Source of the DNA: Bacillus methanolicus | GTDB lineage: Bacteria; Bacillota; Bacilli; Bacillales; Cytobacillaceae | Length of the DNA stretch: 64,000 nucleotides | Reading direction: 5' to 3' | Assembly (NCBI RefSeq): GCF_008764295.1 | Contig: NZ_VTQX01000003.1 | Span: 99,447 to 163,446, forward strand | Shown here: piece after piece, positions 1-8,348 of the stretch | Layout of the letters: each line of letters starts with the position of its first letter | How positions within the stretch are numbered: the stretch's first letter is position 1 | The notes under the pieces: model-generated | What the model saw: only the letters and a program-made list of their open reading frames with translations | Told to the model about the DNA's origin: nothing | The model's database searches: none | Position numbers and translations under genes: made by a program

Positions 1-399
1 TTCCCGTACCTTCATACTCAACTGTTCATTTTCAATGATTTCAGCTTTTCCATTTATATGTAAACCAACGCCTCTTTCAAAATCAATAAATAATAAGCCA
101 ATATGGGGATTTTCCAAAATGTTTCCAAGACTCGCCATTACCCCATTGCCTCGATATTCCGGGAAACACAAAATTTTGTCTTCTACGACTCTCACAAAGC
201 CCTGCTCCCCAGCCCGAAACGAAGAGTCACATTCACCATTTCCATCGGCAGTTGAAATAAAGACCATATTTTGCAAGGAAATAAACTGCTTCATTTCTTC
301 ATTTAAAAAGTTGATCACTTGATGCTCATAAAATGCTTCAGCCCTTCTTTTTGTAGCGTACCGCTGCTGCAACAAGTGCTCACCATTTGAACCAACCAT
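1..399 (-). CDS. Pyridoxamine 5'-phosphate oxidase-like (PNPOx family) protein, C-terminus cut by window edge
   Basis: The reading frame is open from an ATG at 399 to the window edge (133 codons seen), preceded by a GAGGAGAAT-type ribosome site. The protein has the split-barrel flavin-binding look of putative PNPOx-like proteins: STADGNGECDSSFR early, then CFPEYRGNGVMASLGN and IGLLFIDFERGVGLHINGKA. This family binds FMN or related cofactors and is often annotated only as a pyridoxamine phosphate oxidase-related protein; the true substrate is unknown. The N-terminal stretch of about 35 residues before the barrel matches the longer subfamily. The C-terminus is missing only because the window starts here. 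Confidence 0.75.
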   Translation of the reverse strand, partial: MVGSNGEHLLQQRYATKRRAEAFYEHQVINFLNEEMKQFISLQNMVFISTADGNGECDSSFRAGEQGFVRVVEDKILCFPEYRGNGVMASLGNILENPHIGLLFIDFERGVGLHINGKAEIIENEQLSMKVRE

Positions 400-419
400 A
401 TCGATTCTCCTCTAATTTC

Positions 420-905
420 TTATTTCCATACTTCGTTTAACTTGTCTGCATAAAACTGGATCGCTTTCTTATAACCTACTATATTTGGATCATCGGATGT
501 GTTCACAAGACAATTTAGCAACTCCGTCATCGCCTTTTCATGTTCATTGAGATTATATAGAGTCATAGAATAAAAAACCCTTAATGCCTGATTTTGTGGA
601 AACTGCTCTATTCCTTTCTCCAGTACTGTTTTTGAGCAAGAATAGTTTCCTAAAGTTCGATATGTACTTCCTAGGCCTAAGTAAGCATCCTCTAAATCAT
701 CACCCGCTAATCCAAGCTTTATCGCTGCCTCATAATATCCAACCGCTTCCTCTTCTTTTCCAAAGTTATCGCAGCTCCAGGCACACTGATAAAGAATTTG
801 TGGGTCATCAGGAAATTCCTTTCCTAATTTAGTCATCACTAGATAACATTCCTCATACCGACCATTTTTTCTTAGTTCTAATGCTTTCTTTAATTCATCA
901 TTCAT
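420..905 (-). CDS. Tetratricopeptide repeat protein
   Basis: A 161-residue soluble protein made of TPR-like helical hairpins, for example DPQILYQCAWSCDNFGKEEE, then DAYLGLGSTYRTLGNYSCSK and QNQALRVFYSMTLYNLNEHE. There is no signal peptide or membrane segment. Small TPR proteins of this kind are common in Bacillus and act as protein-interaction scaffolds; no partner can be inferred. The ATG at 905 follows a weak GGTAGGG ribosome site. It lies just downstream of the PNPOx-like gene's stretch on the same strand but the two are separately started. Confidence 0.8.
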   Translation of the reverse strand: MNDELKKALELRKNGRYEECYLVMTKLGKEFPDDPQILYQCAWSCDNFGKEEEAVGYYEAAIKLGLAGDDLEDAYLGLGSTYRTLGNYSCSKTVLEKGIEQFPQNQALRVFYSMTLYNLNEHEKAMTELLNCLVNTSDDPNIVGYKKAIQFYADKLNEVWK

Positions 906-1076
906 TTTATATCCCTACCTTTATACTATTTTACCGCAATATTAGACGAAATACGACATGCCCTTGATCAATCAAATATAGATATTTTCGATTCATCCTC
1001 ATCCATTTTTACAAATTCTTTCTAGCTTAATATTCGTACCAATTGTTATAATAATTTGGAAAAGGAGGTTTGTTGA

Positions 1077-1532
1077 TTGTTCATTGAATACATACTCATC
1101 TTTATTGCCGCTGCAACACCTTGGTTAGAAATCGCCCTCGTTATTCCACTCGGGATAATCCGAGGTTTATCCCCCTTCTGGGTTATGGTCTCCGGATTTG
1201 CAGGAAACCTCAGTACAGTTATTCTTCTCATTATTGGATTTGAAAAGGTGAAGACCTGGCTTGCAAAGCGAAAAGAAAAAAAAGGGGAAACAGAAAACGA
1301 ACGCTCCAAACGAAGCGAACGCGCCCATAAAATTTGGAATAAGTATGGTCTTCCAGGGCTAACGCTGCTAGGTCCTATCCTAATTGGGATTCACATTGCT
1401 ATTTTTATCGGGATGTCACTCGGCGCAAAGAAAAATTGGACGATGCTTTGGTCAACGATTAGCTTAGTCGTTTGGACATTGACATTTGGCATTTTAACCA
1501 TGCTTGGCTTTGATTTTTTTGTGAGAAATTAA
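1077..1532 (+). CDS. Small multidrug export family (COG2426-like) membrane protein
   Basis: A 151-residue integral membrane protein. It starts at TTG 1077, seven bases after a strong AAAGGAGGT site, and no ATG fits better. Hydrophobic helices are visible at about residues 2-25, 30-52, 95-118 and 125-148, with a very basic cytoplasmic loop between helices 2 and 3 rich in Lys, Arg and Glu. The motif AATPWLEIALVIPLGI near the N-terminus is typical of the family called putative small multi-drug export proteins. Direct evidence of drug export by this family is thin, so the function is by name only. Confidence 0.7.
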   Translation: MFIEYILIFIAAATPWLEIALVIPLGIIRGLSPFWVMVSGFAGNLSTVILLIIGFEKVKTWLAKRKEKKGETENERSKRSERAHKIWNKYGLPGLTLLGPILIGIHIAIFIGMSLGAKKNWTMLWSTISLVVWTLTFGILTMLGFDFFVRN

Positions 1533-1620
1533 TGGAACAAGAAAAGGAACGCCCTGCTTGATAAGAGCTGAGAGCAAAATGCCGTTATTAAATGACCTTT
1601 TTGACTCAGCTTTTTTAACA

Positions 1621-2511
1621 TTAAGATTGCATTTGCTTTTGGCGTCCGAATATTTCCGCCTCTAGTCGCTTTCCCGTTGGAGTCGCAGCTAAGCCTCCCT
1701 TTGCGGTTTCACGAAGTGCTGTTGGCATCGTTTGGCCAATGAGATACATCGAATGAATGACTTCATCGCAAGGAATACGGCTCTTAATTCCAGCCAACGC
1801 CATATCTGCTGCCGTAATGGCATTAGAAGCACCCATCGCATTTCTTTTTACACAAGGAACTTCAACAAGTCCAGCAACTGGATCACATACTAAGCCGAGC
1901 ATGTTTTTTAATGTTATTGCCATTGCTTCCGCACATTGACTTGGTGTACCTCCTGCCATTTCAACTATAGCTGCTGCAGCCATACCGCTAGCAGAGCCAA
2001 CTTCGGCTTGACAGCCACCTGCCGCACCGGAAATGGATGCATTATTAGCTACAACAAAGCCAAAGGCAGCAGCAGTAAATAAGTACTCAATCATCTCCAT
2101 ACGTGTTGGATTTAATTTTTCCTTCACTGCAAATAAAGTTCCAGGCACTACTCCAGCAGAGCCTGCCGTTGGTGTTGCACAAATGACCCCCATTGCCGCA
2201 TTCACTTCATTTGTAGCCATCGCTTTGCTGACAGCATCTAATAAAATATCTCCGCCTAAAGACTTCCCGCTTTTTATATAATTTTGTAGAAGAACAGAGT
2301 CCCCACCTGTTAAACCTGAAACAGATGTCACCCCTTTAAGACCTCTTTCAACTGCTTGCTCCATTACGACTAAATTATGTTCCATTTTTGCAATAATTTC
2401 TTCACGAGTTAGACCGGTTATTTCCATTTCCTGTTCGATCATCACTTCTGCTATTTTCACTTGTTTTTTTTCTGCAAGTTCTACTAGTTCAGCCACATTT
2501 CTAAACATCAT
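1621..2511 (-). CDS. sdaAA: L-serine dehydratase, iron-sulfur-dependent, alpha subunit
   Basis: A 296-residue catalytic subunit of the two-subunit Fe-S L-serine dehydratase, which deaminates L-serine to pyruvate and ammonia in the cytoplasm. Family hallmarks are CATPTAGSAGVVPG, GGCQAEVGSASGMAAAA and CDPVAGLVEVPCVKRNAMGA; the conserved cysteines are the expected 4Fe-4S ligands. The length matches the Bacillus alpha subunit. It is the second gene of an operon after sdaAB with a 22-base gap and its own GGATTGGAG site. ATG 2511 and the next ATG 2508 are both possible starts. Confidence 0.95.
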   Translation of the reverse strand: MMFRNVAELVELAEKKQVKIAEVMIEQEMEITGLTREEIIAKMEHNLVVMEQAVERGLKGVTSVSGLTGGDSVLLQNYIKSGKSLGGDILLDAVSKAMATNEVNAAMGVICATPTAGSAGVVPGTLFAVKEKLNPTRMEMIEYLFTAAAFGFVVANNASISGAAGGCQAEVGSASGMAAAAIVEMAGGTPSQCAEAMAITLKNMLGLVCDPVAGLVEVPCVKRNAMGASNAITAADMALAGIKSRIPCDEVIHSMYLIGQTMPTALRETAKGGLAATPTGKRLEAEIFGRQKQMQS

Positions 2512-2533
2512 TTTGCTCCAATCCCTTCAAAGC

Positions 2534-3196
2534 TTATTCCACCATTTGAATGATTTGCGTGACGTTTGGCAAACCCTCAATTTCTTTCAGGACCTCAGCG
2601 GGAATTTTCTGATCCACCTCGATCACCATCATCGCCATTTTCCCTTTTTCTTTACGGGAAACTTCCATATGGCTAATATTGATTTCATTTTGTGCCATTA
2701 CCGTCGTAACAGCTGAAACAACGCCAAATTGATCATTATGAACGACCAAAATTGCTGGATTTTCGCCTGAAAGCTTAAGCTGAAATGAATTAAGCTCGGT
2801 GATTTCAATCGTTCCTCCACCAATGGAAATACCAACTACCTCTAATTCTTTTTGCTCATCATAAAGTTTAATGCGCACTGTGTTCGGATGATCTGTTACC
2901 GTTCTTTCGACAACGAACTCAACCTCCATATTTGCTTTCTTTGCTAATTGAAGGGAAGTCGGAATTCGCTCATCAAATGTATCAAAGTCAAGAAGTCCTC
3001 CCACAATCGCTACATCTGTGCCATGTCCCTTATACGTCTCTGCAAAAGAACCATAGAGATGAATGACTGCTTTTTGCGGTTGGTAGCCGAATAATGTCCT
3101 TGCTACTCGGCCAATTCGTGCTGCTCCTGCTGTATGTGAACTTGAAGGGCCAATCATAACTGGACCGATTATGTCGAATGCAGATCTATACTTCAT
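2534..3196 (-). CDS. sdaAB: L-serine dehydratase, iron-sulfur-dependent, beta subunit
   Basis: A 220-residue regulatory subunit that pairs with the alpha subunit encoded next. It begins with the typical IIGPVMIGPSSSHTAGAARIG motif region and ends in an ACT domain (about residues 145-220, beginning AILVVHNDQFGVVSAVT) that is expected to sense amino acids. The start is set at ATG 3196 because an AAGGAGCATATG ribosome site precedes it and the family begins at MKYRSAFDIIG; an upstream in-frame start at 3256 would add residues without a ribosome site. First gene of the sdaAB-sdaAA operon. Confidence 0.95.
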   Translation of the reverse strand: MKYRSAFDIIGPVMIGPSSSHTAGAARIGRVARTLFGYQPQKAVIHLYGSFAETYKGHGTDVAIVGGLLDFDTFDERIPTSLQLAKKANMEVEFVVERTVTDHPNTVRIKLYDEQKELEVVGISIGGGTIEITELNSFQLKLSGENPAILVVHNDQFGVVSAVTTVMAQNEINISHMEVSRKEKGKMAMMVIEVDQKIPAEVLKEIEGLPNVTQIIQMVE

Positions 3197-3418
3197 AACA
3201 TATGCTCCTTTTAAATTCAAAATATGAAAGAAAAACTCAACAACATCATACCACAATATTCATTGTTTTCCCGTAATTTTTCCCCTATTTTCATAGTAAT
3301 AACAATTCATGTAAGGGATAAATAGGGAAGTTCCTTCCTCTCTTGGTAAAAGATATAGCGTTCAAAACGTTTCTCTCATAGGAGCATCCGTCCTTTTCGG
3401 GCGTGTGCCTTGCAACCA

Positions 3419-3452
3419 TTGTGATTTTTCATAGTCCTATTGTATAATAGGA
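3419..3452 (+). promoter_or_regulatory. Probable glnS promoter with palindrome over the -10 box
   Basis: A -35-like TTGTGA at 3419-3424 and a perfect TATAAT at 3443-3448 are separated by 18 bases and lie 40 bases upstream of the glnS TTG start. A 7-base inverted repeat, TCCTATT (3435-3441) and AATAGGA (3446-3452), covers the -10 region, so a repressor or a small hairpin at the transcript start is possible. No T-box features were seen. Confidence 0.5.
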
Positions 3453-3487
3453 CAATAACTATAGATAATTGGAAAGGCTGATAAAGA

Positions 3488-5146
3488 TTGGAAAATTCTT
3501 CAAATTTTATTAAGAGCATTATGAAGGAGGATTTAGAAGCTGGTAAGCACGACAAAATCGTGACTCGTTTTCCTCCTGAGCCAAATGGCTATTTACATAT
3601 TGGACACGCAAAATCAATCGTTATCAACTTTGGACTTGCCGATGATTTTAACGGTCAAACAAATTTACGCTTTGACGATACAAATCCGTTAAAAGAGGAT
3701 CAAGAATATGTCGATTCTATTAAAGAGGATGTTAAATGGCTCGGCTATGATTGGGATGAACTACGATTTGCCTCAGACTATTTTGAGGAAATGTACAATA
3801 AAGCTGTTTTACTTATTAAAAAAGGCAAAGCATATGTTGATGATTTAAGTGCTGATGAAATCCGTGAGTATCGTGGAACTTTAACAGAACCAGGAAAAGA
3901 CAGCCCTTACCGCAGTCGCTCTATTGAAGAAAACCTCGACCTATTTGAACGAATGCGAAAAGGTGAGTTCAAGAATGGCGAAAAAGTGCTTAGAGCAAAA
4001 ATTGACATGGCTTCTCCTAATATTAACTTACGTGACCCTGTCATCTATCGAATTGCCCATGCAACTCATCATAATACTGGTGATAAATGGTGCATTTATC
4101 CAATGTACGCTTTTGCCCATCCGTTGGAGGACGCGATCGAGGGTGTAACCCATTCCCTTTGTACCGTTGAATTTGAAGATCAACGCCCATTCTATGATTG
4201 GGTCATTGCTGAATGTGAAACAGAAAATACACCTCGCCAAATTGAGTTTGGGCGTTTAAATATTACAAACACGGTTATGAGCAAGCGCAAACTAAAGCAA
4301 CTTGTCGATGAAAAATTTGTTGACGGCTGGGACGACCCGCGAATGCCAACGATTTCTGGGTTGCGTCGGAGAGGATTTACTCCTGAAGCCATTCGTGAAT
4401 TCGTTAAAGAAACAGGCGTTTCCAAGGGCTCAGGTTTTGTTGATTCTGCAATGCTCGATCATTATGTGCGAGAAGACTTGAAACTTAAAGCCCCTCGTAC
4501 GATGGGTATTCTTCGTCCATTAAAAGTCGTGATCACCAATTATCCGGAAGATAAGGTTGAAATGCTGGAAGCGGAGAACAACCCTGAAAATGAAGAGATG
4601 GGAACTCGACAAATTCCATTTTCACGTGAAATCTATATAGAGCAAGAAGATTTCATGGAAGAGCCACCAAAAAAATATTTCCGCCTATTCCCTGGCAACG
4701 AAGTCCGCTTAAAACACGCTTATTTCATCAAATGTGAGGATGTTATAAAAGATGTAAATGGCCAAATCGTTGAAATCCATTGTACGTATGATCCAGAGAC
4801 TAAAAGTGGAACGGGTTTTACTGGGCGAAAAGTTAAAGGGACGTTGCATTGGGTCGATGCAAAGCATGCTATTCCGGCGGAATTCCGTCTTTATGAGCCT
4901 CTTATTTTAGATGAGGAATCAAATGGAGAAGACGATGAAACTAAAACATTTTTGGACTATGTCAATCCTAATTCATTACAAATTATCCAAGGTTTTGTTG
5001 AACCTAATATGAAGGACGTTAAACCACAGGATAAATTCCAATTCTTCCGCCACGGCTATTTCAATGTTGATCCGAAGTATTCAACAGCTGAAAAACCTGT
5101 ATTTAACTTAATCGTTTCCTTAAAAAGCTCCTTTAAATTAAAATGA
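3488..5146 (+). CDS. glnS: Glutaminyl-tRNA synthetase
   Basis: A 552-residue class I aminoacyl-tRNA synthetase charging tRNA-Gln with glutamine. The GlnRS-type HIGH motif is in [16 protein letters not shown] (about residues 28-43) and the KMSKS-equivalent is VMSKRKL (about 264-270). RFDDTNP and [20 protein letters not shown] are typical catalytic-core strings, and the C-terminal beta-barrel anticodon-binding region follows ([19 protein letters not shown]). Length matches the bacterial enzyme. The start is TTG 3488 after GGAAAGG. Most Bacillus relatives make Gln-tRNA indirectly by GluRS plus GatCAB and lack this gene, so its presence is notable. It is a single-gene transcript with its own promoter and terminator. 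Confidence 0.95.
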   Translation: MENSSNFIKSIMKEDLEAGKHDKIVTRFPPEPNGYLHIGHAKSIVINFGLADDFNGQTNLRFDDTNPLKEDQEYVDSIKEDVKWLGYDWDELRFASDYFEEMYNKAVLLIKKGKAYVDDLSADEIREYRGTLTEPGKDSPYRSRSIEENLDLFERMRKGEFKNGEKVLRAKIDMASPNINLRDPVIYRIAHATHHNTGDKWCIYPMYAFAHPLEDAIEGVTHSLCTVEFEDQRPFYDWVIAECETENTPRQIEFGRLNITNTVMSKRKLKQLVDEKFVDGWDDPRMPTISGLRRRGFTPEAIREFVKETGVSKGSGFVDSAMLDHYVREDLKLKAPRTMGILRPLKVVITNYPEDKVEMLEAENNPENEEMGTRQIPFSREIYIEQEDFMEEPPKKYFRLFPGNEVRLKHAYFIKCEDVIKDVNGQIVEIHCTYDPETKSGTGFTGRKVKGTLHWVDAKHAIPAEFRLYEPLILDEESNGEDDETKTFLDYVNPNSLQIIQGFVEPNMKDVKPQDKFQFFRHGYFNVDPKYSTAEKPVFNLIVSLKSSFKLK

Positions 5147-5149
5147 TGT

Positions 5150-5183
5150 AAAAAACCGTTTGGATTGGTCCAAACGGTTTTTT
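5150..5183 (+). terminator. Rho-independent terminator of glnS
   Basis: A hairpin with arms AAACCGTTTGG and CCAAACGGTTT around a short ATTGGT loop, followed by a run of T, four bases after the glnS stop. Confidence 0.9.
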
Positions 5184-5354
5184 AATCTTTTGATCGATGT
5201 TAGCGCTCACACTTTTAAATGGTGATTTTCCCATTCTCCTGCTTTCTTTTACTAAAACTTTTCAAAATGGCCTGTTTTAGCTTACACGGCTGTCTCATCC
5301 TCATTTAGAAGCCATTTACACGATAATTTCTGAGGAGCTCACACTCTTTTATTC

Positions 5355-6911
5355 CTAAGCAAACCAATCTTCGAGTTGTTTTCGTAAAACAAATTTTTGA
5401 ATTTTCCCACTCGCATTTCGTGGCAGCACCTCACAGAAAATATATTTTCGTGGTCGTTTGTAATTTGCGAGTAATTCGCTATTTTTACAGTATTCGTCCA
5501 ACTCTTCCTCCGTTAATGATAAATCTTTTTTTACGATGAAAGCTGTAACTGATTCTCCCCACCTGTCATCTGGTTGCCCAATAACAGCGACGTCAAGTAC
5601 ACCTTCGTGCCCATATAAGCAATCCTCTACCTCACGTGGGTAAATATTTTCACCTCCTGAAATAATCATGTCGTCCACCCGATCCTTTACATAAAGATAG
5701 CCTTCCTCATCAAGATAGCCGATGTCGCCAGAATGATACCAACCTTTATATAAAGCCCTTTCTGTTGCTTCATCTCGATTAAAATAACCGCTCATCATAC
5801 ATGGTCCTTTAACGATAATTTCTCCTGTTTCTCCTGCTGGTACGATATCATCTGGTTCAGATGGTCCAGTTTCATTAGGCTTCACAATTCGAATTTCGTG
5901 ATTTAAACATACTTGACCTGCCGAACCTGCTTTTCTAATTTGATCGGTCTCAGATAAAAACGTGATCGCAGGACCCATTTCCGTCATTCCGTACGCTTGA
6001 ATAAGTTGAATGCCTAATTTTTCTTGACATGCAAACACAAGACTCGGAGCCATTGGAGCAGCTCCATACAACCCCGTTGTTAAACTCGAAAGATTATACT
6101 CGCTTAAGTTCTCTTGCAGAAGCATGTTCCACATTGTTGGTGCCGCAAAAAACTTCGTAATTTTCTCTTGTTCAATTAATCGAAGCACCTCTTTTGGTGT
6201 AAAATGATGGAGGATTACGTTCTTCCCACCAACATGAACTCTCGGTAGCAAGGCACAATGCAGTTCTGCACAATGGAACATTGGTGCTGTTACAAGTCCA
6301 ACATCATCTGACATAACCTTAGTTGACGAAATCACAATTAAGCTTTGCTCGACCATATCGCGGTGTTTATGTATGACACCCTTTGGTCTTCCAGTCGTAC
6401 CACTTGTATACATAATGGCATATATATCATTTTCATCAATATGTTCGTCTTTTGCATAATATGATGGTGCCGAGGCAAGTTTATCTCTATAATTGGCAGC
6501 ATAAGATGGGGTATCTTCATCTATATACCAAAATCCTGTCTTTTCAAAGCGGTGATGGATCGGTTCAATTCCGGAAGACAGCATTTTTTCAAAGAGGACA
6601 ATTTTTGGCTGTGCATCATGAATAATATAAGCTAATTCTTCAGACGTTAAGCGAAAATTAATCGGGTTGAAGACAGCGCCAATTTTTGCACAAGCAAAAA
6701 AGGTAGTTGCTAATTCCTCCGTATTAAATAAATAAGTAGACACTCTGTCCCCTTTTCTCACTCCTTCATGCAGGAGAGCGTTTGCAAGTTTGTTTACCTC
6801 CTCGCTCCATTCTAGATAGGTTAATCGAATATTCTTTCTCACATCATAAAGTGCTTCTTTGTTTGGGTACTTAGCAACGGTTAAATCAAATATGCGTCCA
6901 ATCGTTGTCAT
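5355..6911 (-). CDS. Long-chain or medium-chain fatty-acid--CoA ligase (AMP-binding enzyme)
   Basis: A 518-residue acyl-CoA synthetase of the ANL superfamily. It activates a carboxylic acid as acyl-AMP and transfers it to CoA. The P-loop-like A3 motif is IMYTSGTTGRPKGVIHKH (about 170-187), the A7 region is GWYHSGDIGYLDEEGYLYVKD and the hinge/A8 region is ISGGENIYPREVED, with the catalytic Lys in PRNASGKIQK near the C-terminus. The exact chain length cannot be read from sequence. It lies 108 bases downstream of an acyl-CoA dehydrogenase on the same strand, suggesting a small fatty-acid or branched-acid degradation operon. Confidence 0.9.
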   Translation of the reverse strand: MTTIGRIFDLTVAKYPNKEALYDVRKNIRLTYLEWSEEVNKLANALLHEGVRKGDRVSTYLFNTEELATTFFACAKIGAVFNPINFRLTSEELAYIIHDAQPKIVLFEKMLSSGIEPIHHRFEKTGFWYIDEDTPSYAANYRDKLASAPSYYAKDEHIDENDIYAIMYTSGTTGRPKGVIHKHRDMVEQSLIVISSTKVMSDDVGLVTAPMFHCAELHCALLPRVHVGGKNVILHHFTPKEVLRLIEQEKITKFFAAPTMWNMLLQENLSEYNLSSLTTGLYGAAPMAPSLVFACQEKLGIQLIQAYGMTEMGPAITFLSETDQIRKAGSAGQVCLNHEIRIVKPNETGPSEPDDIVPAGETGEIIVKGPCMMSGYFNRDEATERALYKGWYHSGDIGYLDEEGYLYVKDRVDDMIISGGENIYPREVEDCLYGHEGVLDVAVIGQPDDRWGESVTAFIVKKDLSLTEEELDEYCKNSELLANYKRPRKYIFCEVLPRNASGKIQKFVLRKQLEDWFA

Positions 6912-7019
6912 CTTCCTACCTCCCTTTTATCAAAAGCCTCTTTCTTTCGTTAATTCGGATATACTCGATTGTTGATCTAGTTGTTGACGGTACATGCAAA
7001 TGCAAGGAAATTTCAAACG

Positions 7020-8165
7020 TTATAATCCCAAATTTTTTGCGATAATTGATTTCATGATTTCATTCGTTCCAGCGTATATACTTGCCACAGGAGTATCGCG
7101 ATAACGTCTTGCAATCTCATATTCTTCCATATACCCGTAACCGCCATGAAGCTGCAAACATTCAGTTGCTATTTTTCTCGCATTCTCAGTGAGCTTCCAC
7201 TTCGCCATCGATACCTTCGTAACGACATCTTCTCCCTGCATATGCTCGTGAATAAGCTGATCGAGAAAGGTTCTACCCATTTCAATATCTGTCGCCATTT
7301 CCGCAACCTTAAATTGAGTGTTTTGAAATTTACTAATCGGTTTCCCAAATGCTTCACGGCTTTTGATATAGTTCAATGTGAGCTCAAGCATTTTTTCCGA
7401 AGCAGCTTGTGCAGCAATCGCTACTAGTAATCTTTCCTGTTGTAGCTTTTCCATTAAGTATAAAAAGCCTTTCCCTTCCTCACCGAGAAGATTTTCTTTC
7501 GGCACTAAGCAATCTTCAAATATTAATTCTGCTGTATCCTGACAGTGCATTCCGACTTTGTTCAACTTTCTACCACGGGAAAATCCCGGGGTTCCTCTCT
7601 CTACCACTAAAAGGCTAATCCCTTTATGTTTCGGGCTTGCATTCACATCCGTTTTACAGGCAACAATGATTAAATCGGCATGAATTCCATTTGTGATAAA
7701 TGTTTTTTGTCCATTCAATACGTAAACATCTCCATCAAGCTTTGCTGTCGTTTCAATGCTCGCTAGATCTGAACCAGCCCCTGGCTCAGTCATAGCAATT
7801 GCAGTTATCATCTCACCTGACACACATTTCGGAAGCCAACGTTGTTTCTGCTCTTCAGTCCCATATGAAGTGATATAAGGAATAACAATATCACTATGAA
7901 GTCCGATACCGACTAATCCTGAACCGACCTTTTCTAATTCTTCATTGATGATTACCGAGAATCCCCAATCCACTTCGCTGCCGCCATATTTCTCCTCCAC
8001 CCCTGGACAAAGATAGCCTTGAGAACCCATCTTCCGCCAAAAATCTCTTGGAATTTCTCGTTCTTCTTCCCATTTTTGATAATATGGATATGCCTCTTTT
8101 TCTAGAAACTTTCTTAATGCTTTACGAAAAATCTCATGTTCTTCTTGTAAAAATAAATGTTGCAT
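7020..8165 (-). CDS. Acyl-CoA dehydrogenase
   Basis: A 381-residue FAD-dependent acyl-CoA dehydrogenase that introduces the alpha-beta double bond in acyl-CoA. Both family signatures are present: AMTEPGAGSDLASIE (about 125-139) and QLHGGYGYMEEYEIAR, and the usual catalytic glutamate is in YAGTNEIMKSII near the end. The start is ATG 8165 because AAGGAGGAGCGT lies directly upstream; a longer reading from 8198 has no ribosome site. It precedes the acyl-CoA ligase gene, and an inverted repeat in its upstream region (8209-8244) may be an operator. Confidence 0.92.
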   Translation of the reverse strand: MQHLFLQEEHEIFRKALRKFLEKEAYPYYQKWEEEREIPRDFWRKMGSQGYLCPGVEEKYGGSEVDWGFSVIINEELEKVGSGLVGIGLHSDIVIPYITSYGTEEQKQRWLPKCVSGEMITAIAMTEPGAGSDLASIETTAKLDGDVYVLNGQKTFITNGIHADLIIVACKTDVNASPKHKGISLLVVERGTPGFSRGRKLNKVGMHCQDTAELIFEDCLVPKENLLGEEGKGFLYLMEKLQQERLLVAIAAQAASEKMLELTLNYIKSREAFGKPISKFQNTQFKVAEMATDIEMGRTFLDQLIHEHMQGEDVVTKVSMAKWKLTENARKIATECLQLHGGYGYMEEYEIARRYRDTPVASIYAGTNEIMKSIIAKNLGL

Positions 8166-8208
8166 ACGCTCCTCCTTTTTAATAGTTTGGGAAAACACTC
8201 ACTTTCAT

Positions 8209-8244
8209 ATTAAAGTATTTTTGTTATTTTTTAAATACTTTAAT
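8209..8244. promoter_or_regulatory. Perfect 12-base inverted repeat upstream of the acyl-CoA dehydrogenase
   Basis: ATTAAAGTATTT at 8209-8220 and AAATACTTTAAT at 8233-8244 form a perfect inverted repeat with a 12-base AT-rich spacer, 44 bases upstream of the dehydrogenase start. The position and symmetry fit an operator for a dimeric repressor, and the arms could also form an AT-rich stem. It does not match the Bacillus FadR box as I know it. Confidence 0.4.
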
Positions 8245-8280
8245 AATTATGAAAATTTAATAAATAAACTCTCCTCAATA

Positions 8281-8326
8281 AATGGAGAAAGGTGAATATG
8301 AGGACTCAAAGTCATCTTTCTCCATT
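8281..8326 (-). terminator. Probable terminator hairpin downstream of selB
   Basis: AATGGAGAAAGGTGA (8281-8295) pairs with TCATCTTTCTCCATT (8312-8326) with one mismatch. It lies 22 bases beyond the selB stop. The T-run on the minus strand is weak, so termination is inferred mainly from the strong stem and its position between two genes. Confidence 0.55.
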
Positions 8327-8348
8327 GTTTAAATTTATGCTACCTGCC

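Noticed and set aside
1567..1618. GCTGAG...CTCAGC followed by T as terminator of the 1077-1532 gene
   Set aside because: The loop of about 30 bases is too long for a confident intrinsic terminator, though it is in the right place.
3257..3487. T-box leader before glnS
   Set aside because: No T-box sequence, specifier loop or terminator/antiterminator pair could be found in the 230-base gap.
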